From Dipetalonema caudispina (Eukaryota > Nematoda > Chromadorea > Rhabditida > Onchocercidae), in the NCBI GenBank assembly GCA_013365325.1, contig JABVXV010000382.1:1-55059 (forward strand): a stretch of 55,059 nt of DNA, read 5' to 3'. Below the pieces are notes generated by a model that saw only the letters and a list, made by a program, of their open reading frames with translations, made no database searches and was not told the origin of the DNA. Position 1 is the stretch's first letter; the number at the start of each line of letters is the position of its first letter. Made by a program: the position numbers and the translations under genes. Shown here in pieces: positions 1-13,009 of the stretch.

Positions 1-828
1 GCCCTTTCCATTAGTTATAAGGGAAATGAGTAAAAATTTTGAAAGTTTGGAAAGACAAATTCTAAAGAACAAAGGGATTTAACATGATTTACTCTGTATC
101 ACTGACGGTTCATTTCTTCCTAAAATTAAATTCCAAAAAGTCTTATTTTGAAAAGTGCTTATTCCCTTCATCTATTCCTTCAAAAATATTTTGCAAATTA
201 ATTATAGATCTTCTTCAAGTCACTTCTTCTTGTCTTGAATTTATCAAATAACAGTTCAAAAGTTCTCAAGGTATTGTGGGATATGTCCGAACAATGAAAC
301 GCATAGCTTTCTGATACTCATGAAAATTTGATAATAAGAAGAACTAATAAAAAGGGATTGCATGAATGGCGTATGATGCATTGCTACATATTTAATTGAA
401 CATATCAAAGAGGCTTTACCCGTTATGATTAAGTAAATTCACTAAATGTTGAAAAACTGCGGCATAAGTAATACTAATTAAATGCTTCAATACTTTCACT
501 AATATTATTTATTGCTTGTAGTTGCCGCTACAATGACAATTCCTGCAAACACAATAGGCATTGTAATTGCTATTTACTATTATTAACTAATGTAAGATAA
601 TGACACAAGTAAAATTAAAGACTTTAATTGCTAATATTTACAGTACTGTTAATAAATCCTGAAAGTGGAAACAACTACATGTTAATGGCCATAATCTACA
701 ATTGATATGAGTACCGTCCCTTCCTTTCTCGTAACCCGTTCCTCTCAGAAGTATTCCCGGTCAATGGAATGGATCAATCCATGGAGTGCCTTCATCACTG
801 ATGATATGAAAAGGGGACGAGCACATTT

Positions 829-856
829 ATTCATTCATTCATTCATTCATTCATTC
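829..856. repeat. (ATTC)n microsatellite
   Basis: Seven perfect tandem ATTC units. An imperfect related run (TGAATGAATGAAT and ATTCATCATTCATTCG) occurs near the far end of the window at about 51093-51316. Confidence 0.95.
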
Positions 857-1010
857 GTTGCTCTCCTTCATCTGCCATCTTCAACAACGATCAGAGTAGG
901 AAGGAACCAGGAAAGAGGGGTCAATTTTCTGTTGCGTTTGGATATATTCTGCAGTAACCCCCTATCGCTCACTTTGCCCACATAAATGCTCATGCGTTCA
1001 TATAGACAGA

Positions 1011-1064
1011 CAAACACACAAACATGCACACATACACACATACACACATACACACACATACACG
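1011..1064. repeat. (CA)n-rich microsatellite
   Basis: Interrupted CA and CATA repeat. A longer run of the same type lies at 54811-54899. Confidence 0.9.
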
Positions 1065-2878
1065 TGTTATATTTTACCTTTACTAAATTTCGCATCGAGG
1101 TAATGTGCGCGATGTGTGTGGTGCACATAGAGAGGAATGTTCCGCTCTGATGCTATCGAATTTCGTAGCCTTGCAAATGCATGCTGTATTGATGCAGATT
1201 TGCATGTAGTTTAATTCGATTCGTCAACATTTCATGTTTTTCGATGTTTACTTACAATTTCTGCTGTTAAGCCTTTTTTTTATTAGAAGTCATTTTTGAC
1301 GGTTTTCATGCGGAACACTTCGTCACCATACTTAAACATCTCTCTTCAATACTTTCTATGTGGAATAATTGGGGACAGTGCATTTTTGTCATCAGTCCTT
1401 TCCGGTCCCTTTACTCATAATTCACTTCCATTCCCGTTACCATTAATCCTTAATTCGTTTCTCATTGCTGCATGCAATTACTGTCATTTTTTGCAATCAT
1501 CAGTACTACTACTGCTATTGATACAATACGATAGTGATGTACAACTTGCTTGTTATTTTCTTCAAAATAGAAACAAATGATCAGACATGAATTAGTTTCG
1601 TTCTTTTGTAAGTTGTCTCATACTTTATTTTCTCTCTATAAATTTATTTCCTGGTGGAATATGCAAGTGATCCTTGGCAAAAATTTTAATACAGAAAGTG
1701 TCTGAAATTCTTGTATTGCTTCTCAACGATTAGTTTCTTTGTTTTTCATGCATGGTCCAGCAAAGCAGAAAAAATTTCCAAATCATTTACCTCACCTTTC
1801 AAATAGATCTAGCTTTTATCTGCAATTGATCACTATCAGTTGGATACTCCTGTTTCTCGAATATCTCCAACTATTCTCGGACGCCAATATTTTAATTTAT
1901 TTCATTTGCATGAACATGGAGGTATATCATACTTAAATGAAATTAGATAAAGTTTTTCTCCAGAAATCTTTTTGAAAAAATTTAATGAAGCAAAATGACG
2001 TGTCAAATAGCTCAGGAAAAAGTTTAACCCACAGGTGACTTAATGACATTATATTTTCGCATATGAAGCAAATGAAAGTATTCAAAAATATGGAAATTAT
2101 ACGCTCACTTTTTGTTTGCAAAATGATCGATGAGAAAACGAATAAAAGATGAGTCATCTGCTGGAATTAAAGAAAGAGTTTACATTTAAGAAGTATTGAA
2201 GTTTGCTTCGGAATCGATGTTCCGGATGATGGCGTAGAAAATAGATCATGTGTTTGACTTTACGGATGGATAACTTTCTCCACATTTCATTCCTTCAATC
2301 TCATCCCATTTGTTGAAATTCTGACTAATTCATCGCCTTTGAAGCGGTAATTTTCTTTTGACACTGTTATTAATATGTGTTTTATTTCAATGGTCCCACT
2401 TGACTGCACTTTCTCCTCTGTTCTGTTTATAAAATGCAAGCAAGCTACTTAATAGCATAAGTGTAGTAAAGAAGAGTAATTTCTATTTCTCTCTAGCTCT
2501 ACTTTCATCAGTTACTAGTCCAGGTCTCTCTCTTTCGATAACTAGGAGAAAAAGCAGGAAAGCTTTTCCTCATCCTATGATAACTGCCGAGCAATGAAAT
2601 CTCTTATTTACAATATTTATTTTGACGACTTCACTTTGAGAAACGAAACAAACTAGAAATTCGAAATATCCACTCATCTTTCTGGAAATTTATGGATTAC
2701 GATTCATTGATCGTTCTGAGTATTCAGTAACCGGATTATCTATTTCTCGAACTTGATAAGTCTTGTTTACTGAATAAAAGTTTACATGGAGTTTTACAAA
2801 TATTGATTGGAAGAAAAATTGCACTTGTATCAACAAGTAGGAATGTATGAACTGTAAAAACCTGTCTAAATTCTTTCC

Positions 2879-2900
2879 TTTTTTTTTTTTTTTTTTTTTT
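2879..2900. repeat. Poly-T tract
   Basis: Twenty-two uninterrupted T. Similar tracts of about 20 or more occur across the window (for example 20358-20382 and 34093-34112), mostly in introns and spacers. Confidence 0.9.
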
Positions 2901-5900
2901 CAAAGATATGAATTGACTGTGATTTCAAGAGTGCACACTGTAAAATTATATGCTTTCATAAGTGTTTGATAAATTTCGAATTTCAAGGGTACTGTGGTAA
3001 GGAAGTGATCGTATGCTGGACAGTTGCTAGAGGAGTAAACGGACATGTATTCAACAGTGATAGAAAAGAAAGAAGGTCTCACAATTTCATAAGGAAGATA
3101 CGAATTTAGCTTTTTCCCAGTTACATTCGAGATTGAAAGAACACTTAGACATATATGCTTGAGGTAGAGAGACCGGAAAAAATGGTCCTACTGTTTCTCC
3201 TAAGTTTCATCTGAACCGATCTACATGCTTGAAAGATTTAGATTTTCAACTTCTCTCGATAAGGCTAGTAATTCTTCGTCATTTAAAATAGTTAACTATA
3301 CGTATGGGATATAATTTAATAATGTGGATTTTCCTGAATGACTTAAGTAATATGTGGTAAATAAGATTTGTCTTTTTTGCTGTGATTTTGTTGGAGGAAT
3401 AATGGTTAGAAAGATCCTTGCGGTAGTGCGGAATAGAATTAGGACTTAAGTTCACATGGATATTCAGCATTAAAAGCTTTCTTCGGGGCCTACTCTTTTA
3501 TAATTAAATCTTTTTTATGGCTAAATCGTACGATAGACAGAAATTTTTGCATCTCATAATTTTTAGTGATTGTTTGTCCCTGCACTTTTTCATGAAATGA
3601 TGGAAATCTGTGCAGAATTTGGAGTATCCATGGTATGTGGAAATATTGTCCTCATTACATGCTTTTTTTTCTCTATCAATTTAAGAAAAGAACCGCATTT
3701 TCTTTGTTAATTCTTTTTCATTCTTTCAAAAAACGCTCAAAAATACTTTTTTTCCGACAAGAAAAACAAATTCACCTCACTATTTCGTATTAAACAATCC
3801 TTTAAATAATACTATTTAATCTTAACTCTATATTAATTTGTAAATGTTTCTGTGACTTTTATTAGGACCGATTCAAAATGTCTATTTCAGAAAGAAGTCA
3901 CTGTCAGATGCTTGTTTAGTGCAGATAGCTTTGAAAGCTTTCGGGAATGGTTCTGTGTAAGAAACAGAAAGCAATCTTAATCCGGCACTTTGCGGAACTA
4001 TGATCGTTCATCTTCTCTTGACCTTTCTGTTTTCTATTTCTCTTGAAATTTTGCTAGTGATACTGATCTGTTTTTCCTTGTATTAGTTTTTACAAATTTC
4101 AGCAGTAGCTAATAATACAATGAAGTGTTTTTTCACATTAAAATTTTCTCAAAAGTGTTGGAACTTATAACGGGAACAAAAGGTTACTGTGTTTCGGTCA
4201 CTTAACTTTTGGGAAATTTTTTGGAAGCACATTTTCACTCGTTATTAGTGATTCATTATAAATGCGCTAATTGAAATTAGAATTCGTATTTGCATTTTCG
4301 AATTCTTTCACTGATTGGAACATTTCTAAATTTTTTCAGGGACTGTGAAGCATGAAAACTCAAACTAAAACATGTTTTTTGTTGGCGTCAGATGTTTGGT
4401 ACCGTGGCAAAAATCTACCGATGGGTTGAAAACAAAGGATTGGATTAGACTATTCCGTCTGTTAGAATATTCTTCTTTGTTTTTCCTCACTTCTCGAGTT
4501 TCGTATAAAATAGGGCTGAGAAAATACGTGATTTAAAATCTTTTTTTTTCTTCTGCTTTTCATTTAATAACCATTTATATTTTTTACGTCAGCATTACGT
4601 CATTTCTTGGTTTGAAAACTAATGCTGAAATAAACAATAAATTTTAGAAGATTAAACATAAAGTTAAGCTCCTTCACTATAACAACTGGAAATTTTAAAA
4701 ATTTATGAATTTTTGTAAGAAGTTTTGATGGATGAAATATTGTGCAATTTTCAAACTGTTATTTACTTAAAGTGTTAAAGAAAGATGCTTGAAAGTATGG
4801 ATTGGAAAAAGTAAAAAGTTTTGCAAAATTGTTAGAATATTAGCATATGAGTAATGATTGCCATGAATTTTGCCATGCAACTCTTGTTGCTTTATTTTTC
4901 CCATAATACATCTGCTATTTTTGCTGCTTTAAAGTTGTGATATGGGAGAACGGTTCACTAGAAATGGCCAGGACCTTCGTCATATCAATAAGCTTAGCGA
5001 ATTGCTACTTCTCTTTCTGGAATCTCAACATGTCTACTCATTCCCATTAATCGAATGCTGCAATGTTTCTGTATTTTTTTTTTTTTTTTTCATTATGTTT
5101 ACTTAATGTATTTATGAGAAAATTGAAAATCACTTTCGAAGCAAACCATGGACTGAATGCAGGAATTCATGGATAAATGCATTCCGACTTATAAATATTT
5201 CCTTTAATTAATATTTTGCTCATAATTTAGGAACATTCTTGAATTGAATGGATTGGGAATGTTACTGAAAGATGGTGTTTATTTAATTGTTTAGGCATGC
5301 AGAAAAGAATGTATGTTTGTTTCGGTTCAACCAATGCAAATAGCCATTATTGACCAATGGGAGTAAAAATTTGAGAGGAGATTCGATAAACTTTTTCTAA
5401 TGAATCGTATTTTACTTCCCAAGATTACTTCTGCATGTTAGTTGAGTTGAATTATGTGGTTAGAATTTGAAATCGTTGGAAATCAATAGGGTGCTGCTAT
5501 TGAATAAGCTGCTAACATCTATCTCTCTATACATACATATATTTTTGTGGATAACGAAGAATTCGAACGTTAAGTTTGTTCGTCGACTATATTATGCTGT
5601 GGAATGCAAGCTTACACTAAGTCTTGGTATCGTTTCATTTATTTCTAACAAATCACTTTTACAATTCCCCCAATTTCAAACAGTGATTTTAACATGGGAT
5701 ATAAAAAGTTACTTGGAAATGGAAGGAATTACTTTGCTAAGAGTTATGGAATACTATCGAGTCAGTAATAAATAAATACCGTATTAAATGAGATCATTTT
5801 AGTCATCTCCATTGATTGTATGTATGAAATATTTGCGAGAATGATAAAAAGTGGAATGGAAAGGAGAAAAAAAAAAAACTTTTACATTTGTGCTTATCAG

Positions 5901-6110
5901 TAGTGGCTTATTTGTTAGATGGGATGAGATGGTACGATTATCGTTCACTTCATGCATTTAACAACCGTCCACATAGATAAGAGACCTATGTGTTTATGAT
6001 ATGAAGGTATTGCGATGATGTTGTATTCACCCTTTTTTGAAAAAGAAGAAGAAAGAGAACTTTCTATGCTTCACTGAATTGCCCATTAGCAAAAGAGAGG
6101 AAAAAGGTAA

Positions 6111-6138
6111 GAAAGAAAGAAAGAGAGAGAGAGAGAGA
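6111..6138. repeat. Purine (GA/GAAA)n repeat
   Basis: A GAAA-type run grading into (GA)n. A second (GA)n run lies at 46581-46599. Confidence 0.9.
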
Positions 6139-7520
6139 TAACAATTACATATTTAACTTCCCTCACTACATCATCATCTCTATAAACTGGCTTTCATCCA
6201 TCCCTATTTCAATATTTCACATGAATTGGTCCCTACTACTTGTCATCTCTTGTTAGTTTCCTTACTGGACGAAGTTTTGATCTTTTCTTTAGTTCAGTTA
6301 AATCCCAGATTTTTACTTTTCCACCACAGCAAATTTAATTTGGAATCGGTTAACTAATCCTCACTTTTATTCGAAATTAAAAGGATTTAATTTAGTTCCT
6401 CAGCTGAAGATTCTTTAAATTTCTTCGCATACTAAGCACTCGCTGTCAGGATTTCATTGTTTATCTTTGCTTTGCTTCTCTCTCAACTTCGCTTTTTTCC
6501 TATCGAATATTAAAATTCAGAGAGAATGCTTTCAAATGAGTATTACATGTTTACTTTTGTCTTGTTGTTAATAAAAAATTTCTTAAGCAGCTATGACTGA
6601 TAACCGTAAAGTTTTCAAATTTTTTTTCAAAGTTTTGTAAAATCTTTCGCGTAAGACTGATATTTTAAAAATTAACTGATATGGAGTATTCGAATTAGGG
6701 TATTCGAATTTCATTTTGTGCTAGCCTATTCAATCTCATCCATATTTCCATCTGTTGTTACACTTGAAATCCTCTAATTCCTATCAATTTCCCATATCAC
6801 AAATCACTCCTCACTGCCTTCTCATCATCCATGCCAATCGATTTCATAGCTGATGAGCGCAGTATATTAAAATTTCTAGCATTTTGTTATAGATTAATTT
6901 TATCATCTATGTTACAAATATCATAAATCTGTCGATCTTCCATTTCTTCATAAAAAGTTCTTTTCGATCAGATATGATTCTGCTGTTGCGAAAATTTAGA
7001 TGGGAAAACGATTTTTTTTTTATTCCCCTTCAATTTTATCTGCTTTTTGCAGAAGGAATTATATTTTTATGCATTGCCTGGTATTTCTGAATTTGTTGTC
7101 ATATTATACAAACAGACTGAAATGCGTTATTGTATAAGTATTATATCATTTATTAAGAGTTATATGCTGTATTTTGTTTAACACTATTGTTTTGTCATAT
7201 ATGGAATATTTCGACGCTACATTTCATCATCATTAGGATCGGATTTCTTTTTCTTGCTGAAATGATGTTAGGAAGGTTTAGAAAAGAGGCACGGTGATGG
7301 GTACAGAATTACTATCATATTGCGCACCTCAATGTCTTCAGGATATAGTGGCACATTGAGGATAATTAAGTATATAGGTTTATTTTATGGTTGAAGATGC
7401 CTTATTTGCACTACAAAGACTGCATGATGCTAGATAGGATAGGCGGTTGTATCAACATTACAAAAAAGTGCATAAGAAGATTCTTCTTGAAATGGGAGGA
7501 AGAGTCGACAAAAAGATAGA

Positions 7521-7575
7521 TTGACTGACTGACTGACTGATTGACGGACTGAATGATTGGCTGGTTGGTTGATTG
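7521..7575. repeat. Degenerate (TGAC)n tetranucleotide repeat
   Basis: Four to five clean TGAC units followed by decayed variants (TGAT, TGGT). Confidence 0.85.
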
Positions 7576-8204
7576 GCTGTTGTTATTTGCTGCTCAAAAA
7601 CAGGTATCGGTCCATATGTTGTTTTTGCCTTCTATGACATCGTTTTTCCCTGCCTATCTCACCCTTAGTTAATATTATATGCGTGTTCCTCATACTGTTT
7701 CATGTCATATGCTTCCCATCCCATCCCATACCTTTTACAGTTAAACTTCTACTCCGTTTCTATTCTTTGTAATCGTTCTTCAACTTTGCAATGGTTCTAG
7801 ACATAGGCGATTTCCTGATATCTTTAAAAGATAGGACAATATTTGACTCTACCTTTCAAAATGACATTGTTGAGTGATAGAGTAGCAGGATATTGTCCCC
7901 TCATTTCTTTCTTTAGATGACTGTTCTTTATTCATTTCTCTCTAGTCAGTTTGATGGATTCTATTTGATGACATTCATCAAATCTCTCCCTCCTCTTTCA
8001 GTGTTTTTTGATAGAACCTCGACTCGATTTATCGTACTTCCTAATCCTATCAAAGAATTCTCTCATTGAGACACTGATAGTGTGAAAAGGCTTGGCTTAT
8101 ACGGACTATATTCTTTTAATAGCAGAGATCAGCTATATTCGTAATTACGATGTTGGTTAACCGCATCGCATCTTGTACTCATAATCATTATTCTTGAATT
8201 AAAT

Positions 8205-8205
<1 letters not shown>

Positions 8206-8236
<31 letters not shown>

Positions 8237-8242
8237 GGGGGG
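8206..8242. repeat. Poly-T(30) followed by G(7)
   Basis: Thirty T followed directly by seven G, the longest homopolymer in the window. The abrupt T-to-G junction is unusual and could be a sequencing or assembly weak point. Confidence 0.9.
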
Positions 8243-11200
8243 TCACTGCCCACTTCCTGATGTACTTCGTACTAGCTGTTACAGAGTGATTCTCACTTCC
8301 TCACTGGTTTATTTATCCGATAAGTTTCATAATTTCAGCTCAAGAGATCCTCTTCGTTGTGGTATTCTAATCCATTAATTGATTGAGTTAAATATCACCG
8401 ATGTGTACTTTCTTACATAGACTGACAATAGAGTCTTTGATCTCGAAGCAGACGTGTACCATATTTCGCAGTTACGGTGATCGTTTTCATTTGCTTTTAT
8501 TGATAAGGCGGGTATGAAAGGAATTTTGTGATAATCTAGTAAAATGATTGCTACACTTTACACATGGTATGATGTAGAAAACAATACCTATCAGATTGAA
8601 TTTTCTTCAATTTATTCCTGTACTGTTCAGGATGGTAATGATAATGACAATAATTATCTTTGCTACCTCTTTTCATTACTAGCGCCAGCCATGCGCTCCT
8701 TAGAGTTTCTCCTCGTAAAAACAAAATGTCCATGGTTTTTTTTCACAACCACATTGCACTTCATTTTGTAAAACTTCAAATTTCCTTTCTAAGGGAATTT
8801 CACTTTTTGGATGCGAATAGTATGTGTATTTCATACAATAAAATGTGATGGTAAATTGAATGGTAAATTAAACTGGATGCAGATATCCATCGTAAAGGGA
8901 TTAGTTAGTTGCGTTATTGCCAGACAAGAACTGAAGTAAACCAAATTTGCTTCTATTCGGCAACTTTAGTAAGCACCCTTTATTAGTCATTTCACTTTTT
9001 ATGGTCCTTAGCTGATTCATTTTGTTGATATTTCAAACATTTTTAGTCAGTTGTAAGGAAGCGCTATGCCAGCATTTTTTAATTTCAGAGAAAATGACAA
9101 GTTTTCTCGTGCAGACATTTAGGTTTTCTCGGTTTGCTTCTTAATGTGAAAGTTTTATTTGGGTTATAATAGTTTCATTATGTTTTTGAAACTTGCATTT
9201 CAAGAATTAGCTTTAACCACTTCCGGGTAAAATGATATTTTTAGGTAATCAAGTCGAACTCAGGATTAAGGATAGGATGAAAATAAGAATAACTTTCAGG
9301 GGGAGTAAATTTAGTCCTTTTTGAATTAACAAATTCCATTTTTAGAATCTGTTTCCACTATCTTACTTCTCTTCCATACAGGTAGTCTCAAGAACGAATT
9401 GATTCATTTTTGACCTGGGAATTTTGATTTTGTCCCGCACTACGATGTTTCCGGTTTGTGTCTCATTTATTAAGCTTTCATTAGTTATTAAATTTTTTTG
9501 ATTTTCAATATCAAAATTAGTAATTTCATGAAGAGTTTTTAGAGTAGCTTTTCGTTAGGTGGAAATAAGCATTCAAGTGATAAGTGTGGACTTGCGGTCC
9601 TCTTTTTCTCAAATATTTGTCTTTCTCTCACTTTTTCATTTCTTATTGTCACCTAACTTATTCTTTTTTCTAGTAGAAAATTCTGTAATTTTACTTTTTG
9701 CTTTTTCCTCTGTCTTTTTTTTCCTCATAAGTAAGTATCATATCCGAATGCTTGCTAATATTTATATATTCCTCTACTTTTCGCTCTCTGCCATCTGTTC
9801 TCTTCAGCTGTACATGATATTAGCTGCGTCACAATGAATAAAATTAGTATGAAGGGAATGTTTTCTGAATATAAAAACTTAGATCTCAAACTCGAAACAT
9901 TAAATCAAGTTTTTCCGGTCACTTCAACTTTTCATAAATCGTTCACGTCTTGAAGTAGTTCAAGCTTGCAAGGGTTAGTTTAAAGTTTTTGTGAACATTC
10001 ACAAGCAGCAGTTCATAGACCTCGTAAGTTTTTTCAAAAAATTCGAATGCTAGTTTAAAAACAACTTTAGGAAGAATGACGGGCTGTGGCAAGTCCGATG
10101 TTTACATCTGTGTTAAGGTTGAAGATAGTGGTTCAATATTTTTCCCGATGTGCATATTTCTCATAACTTAGCTGCTATCTGCTGGCATCGGTGTATCTGT
10201 TGACTTGTTTCTAAACCGGTAACTAACCATATGAAAATAGAAAAATTTTATAATGGTTTACTTGCCTGTTTGCGGATAGCTTATTTGCTTTTGAGATTTA
10301 AATGAATGACATTTTAGAAGTTATTGTTAGCTGAAATTTATCCTCAGATATAATAGCTGTCATGGTTAAGAAGGTATAATCTTGTAGATTTAAAAGTTTT
10401 AAAATGCAGTTGCCTTCATCATTAAAGCCAAAGCATCCAAATTGGGATCTTAAAAATAGATCATGAAATCTTCCTATCTCATCATTCGGCCTAAGAGTTT
10501 CCTGGCGTCCCGAACTTTTTGAAGGTTGTTGGTTAGGTTACCAGTATTCTATTCTGTTGTTAGAACACTGCACACTTTCTTACTATAAAAGCACATGTGG
10601 TTATCACACTCGTACAACACTGTATTTATTGCTTCAGTTTACAACTTCTTTGCGCTCTTTCGTGGATTTGTTTTGACAATTTGTTTCTGTAATTAATAAA
10701 ACTTACATTTAGGAAATGTATCTATAAATGGCCGAATGCAATTCAAGAACTGATAAATTTCCCTTTGAAAGCAGCTATAGGGGTATGCTAGTAAGCATAA
10801 AATGGAAAAGTAATGATTGAAATATTTCAAAAACCTTCAAGTAAGACTAAACGCTATGCTAATTGAACCATTATATGCGTGAAAGAGGGCGCTTTTCAAG
10901 TATTTACTGGTTCATTTGAAGTATCGACCGTTTCGTAATAAGAAAGCAGAGGAAAATGAGGGTGTAGTGGGGCGAGAATGTATCATCAACAGATTGAAGT
11001 ATTTTTTATTTGAAAACAGTCTTTTCAATATAAGCCTCGAATGCGTGTTTTAAGATTTGAAGTGAAACATGAAAAGCGTGTAGTATGGTGGGTAAATTTG
11101 GTACTTACAAATATCCCAGTAAACTGTCGAAAACTGTTGCACTTAGACTTAAATAATCGGTGTAACGAAGAAGTAGAAATCTGTGGATAGTAGATCTGAA

Positions 11201-12990
11201 CTATATAGCTAACTTAAGCAGTAGTCTCAAGCTTCTTTGCTCCAAGTTAAGACCCATTGTAATCAACCTTGAGATCGATCACCCAATCTGTTCATAGGTA
11301 TTAAATAAAGGATGAAAAAAGGGTAACATTTGAAGTAGTTATCGGAGTGATGACAAATCCAGCAAGGAAGAGACCTACCTACAACAGTGGGTACAATAGA
11401 AGATAGTCTGTGAGACGACTATGCAGAAGGTGCTCTATGCAAACATCAAGCGCGACGCGTGCATTCACGCCCCGTAGAAAGAAAGACATTGGTATGGGAT
11501 GGTTTATTCGTATCTGCTGCCATCGTTTTGAACGATATATCTATCTCTCTATCGAGGGTCCTTACCGTTTTCATCTTTCTCGCTCCTTCCTTTCCCTACA
11601 CCTATTTGAGACGTTATTTGAAGTCAACAGTCGAGCAATTTTGACACCTGATTTGGAATAGTTTAAGTCAATTTAATTTAAATAAACGTAGTTGACCTAG
11701 GATTGCCATGATTGGTGCAGTCATTGAACTTGAATTAAACCATCAGCTTCGTTAATCAAATCAGTTAAACTTGTAAGACGTAACTGAAGATAGGTAAATG
11801 GATATTAAATGTAACATAGAGAACCGTGTGTGCGATATAGTTTCATTTGAAATTAGTTAGTTTAAGTTTAAAGAAATAGGGAGAAAAAAGACAGAAGAAT
11901 GGAGACACTGTCGGCTGATGCATCATCATAAAGGGTCTAAAGCATAGCAATTCAATGAACTGAAATAGAATGATTAGGTAGTGAGGACAGGTAGAGAAGA
12001 GAAGAAGAGGATGTTATTTAAGTTGACTTTGTGGAAACTTTCTTCTTTTTCAACATCCTTTCTCCATTCTTATTCTGCTTTCTCTTTCTCCTTTTCTGCT
12101 AAGAATTGGTGAAAAAGATCTGTGGTAGTAAACATCTTTAATACATAAATAGTCGCGTACATTTTAAGGATGTCCAGAATGATGTATTCATTTCCGTGCT
12201 TATCGTTTGTTCATCATCATTTGTGTAAGGCTAGATTAAGGCTATAATATCTGGTGATACCACTGTCATTAATTCTTTGAAAGTAATTCCGGGATTGCAA
12301 GTGAACGAAGAATTCCCAGGCTATAGTTGGTCAGAGATATATTTATTGATCGACTGCTGGTAGTAATGCTGTCTTTCATTTCCGGGTATTTTTGCACAGT
12401 TGACGAGATTTCCGTGCCTGTTGGCTTTTACGTTGTACCGACATGCAAATAAGCATGGTAGGACGTGACATCAGCTACGATGTGTATTATCAATCTCATC
12501 GTTTTCGTAAAACAAGCATTAGCATTTGTCTCAAGATGATTTCACTTTCTATAACAAATTCTTATAGTTACCATACCATTTATTCTTTGCTTTGAAATAT
12601 AAGTTGAAATGAATTTAATTTGTTCCCATAACATTAATTTCGTTATTTTTGAATAAGTTTGGGAACTCATTTGCGATCAACATTATATTTATATATGGTG
12701 TACATTATATATAATGGATGAATGTAATGTGAGTGTAAACATCGCTTTTGTCATTTGCTGATTTGTGATGGACTCGTTGGAAGTTCTGGATGCTAAGATT
12801 TGGTCATTAAAACTAGCTTTATCTCTCAATATCTTTATCAACTAGATTGTATCACTTTAAGAGTATTTGCTATTTTACCCATTGTAGTAGTTACATGTTT
12901 TAACAGTTTCTTTTTGAGCTTGTAAACCTAACAACGGCACCTATTGCGTTTAGACTCCCGTAATATTTTAATATGCAATTCTTGGAATTT

Positions 12991-13009
12991 TTTCCACTTT
13001 TGCAGGAAG
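12991..13009 (+). promoter_or_regulatory. Splice acceptor just before the apl-1 start (probable spliced-leader trans-splice site)
   Basis: A pyrimidine-rich tract ends in TTTTGCAG at 13005, only four bases before the apl-1 ATG at 13010. No in-frame coding sequence precedes it. In nematodes such very short leaders usually mark an SL trans-splice acceptor. The alternative is the 3' end of an intron in the 5' UTR. The site also fixes the start codon choice. Confidence 0.6.

Larger units (their letters stand above)
1..13009. other. Gene-poor upstream region of apl-1
   Basis: I find no exon chain with matching phases and no recognisable protein domain on either strand in this 13-kb stretch. Open frames are short (under about 105 codons), low in complexity and unrelated to known families. 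It holds microsatellites (829-856, 1011-1064, 6111-6138, 7521-7575), poly-T runs (2879-2900, 8206-8235) and A+T-rich unique sequence. By position it probably contains the promoter and distal control elements of apl-1, and possibly a non-coding first exon. No single element can be assigned from sequence alone. Confidence 0.6.

Noticed and set aside
707..985. 92-codon plus-strand open frame
   Set aside because: It runs through the ATTC microsatellite, has no splice partner and no recognisable domain.
3158..3215. let-7-like string TGAGGTAGAGAGACC
   Set aside because: It shares only the let-7 seed. The downstream sequence does not fold back into a convincing 60-80 nt hairpin.
5467..5775. 102-codon plus-strand open frame
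   Set aside because: No family resemblance and no splice context. Its length is within chance for a window of this size.
11410..11661. Arg- and Cys-rich open frame in a locally higher-GC patch
   Set aside because: The overlapping frame 11459-11644 is also open, and no conserved motif or exon chain emerges. The patch may simply be regulatory DNA upstream of apl-1.
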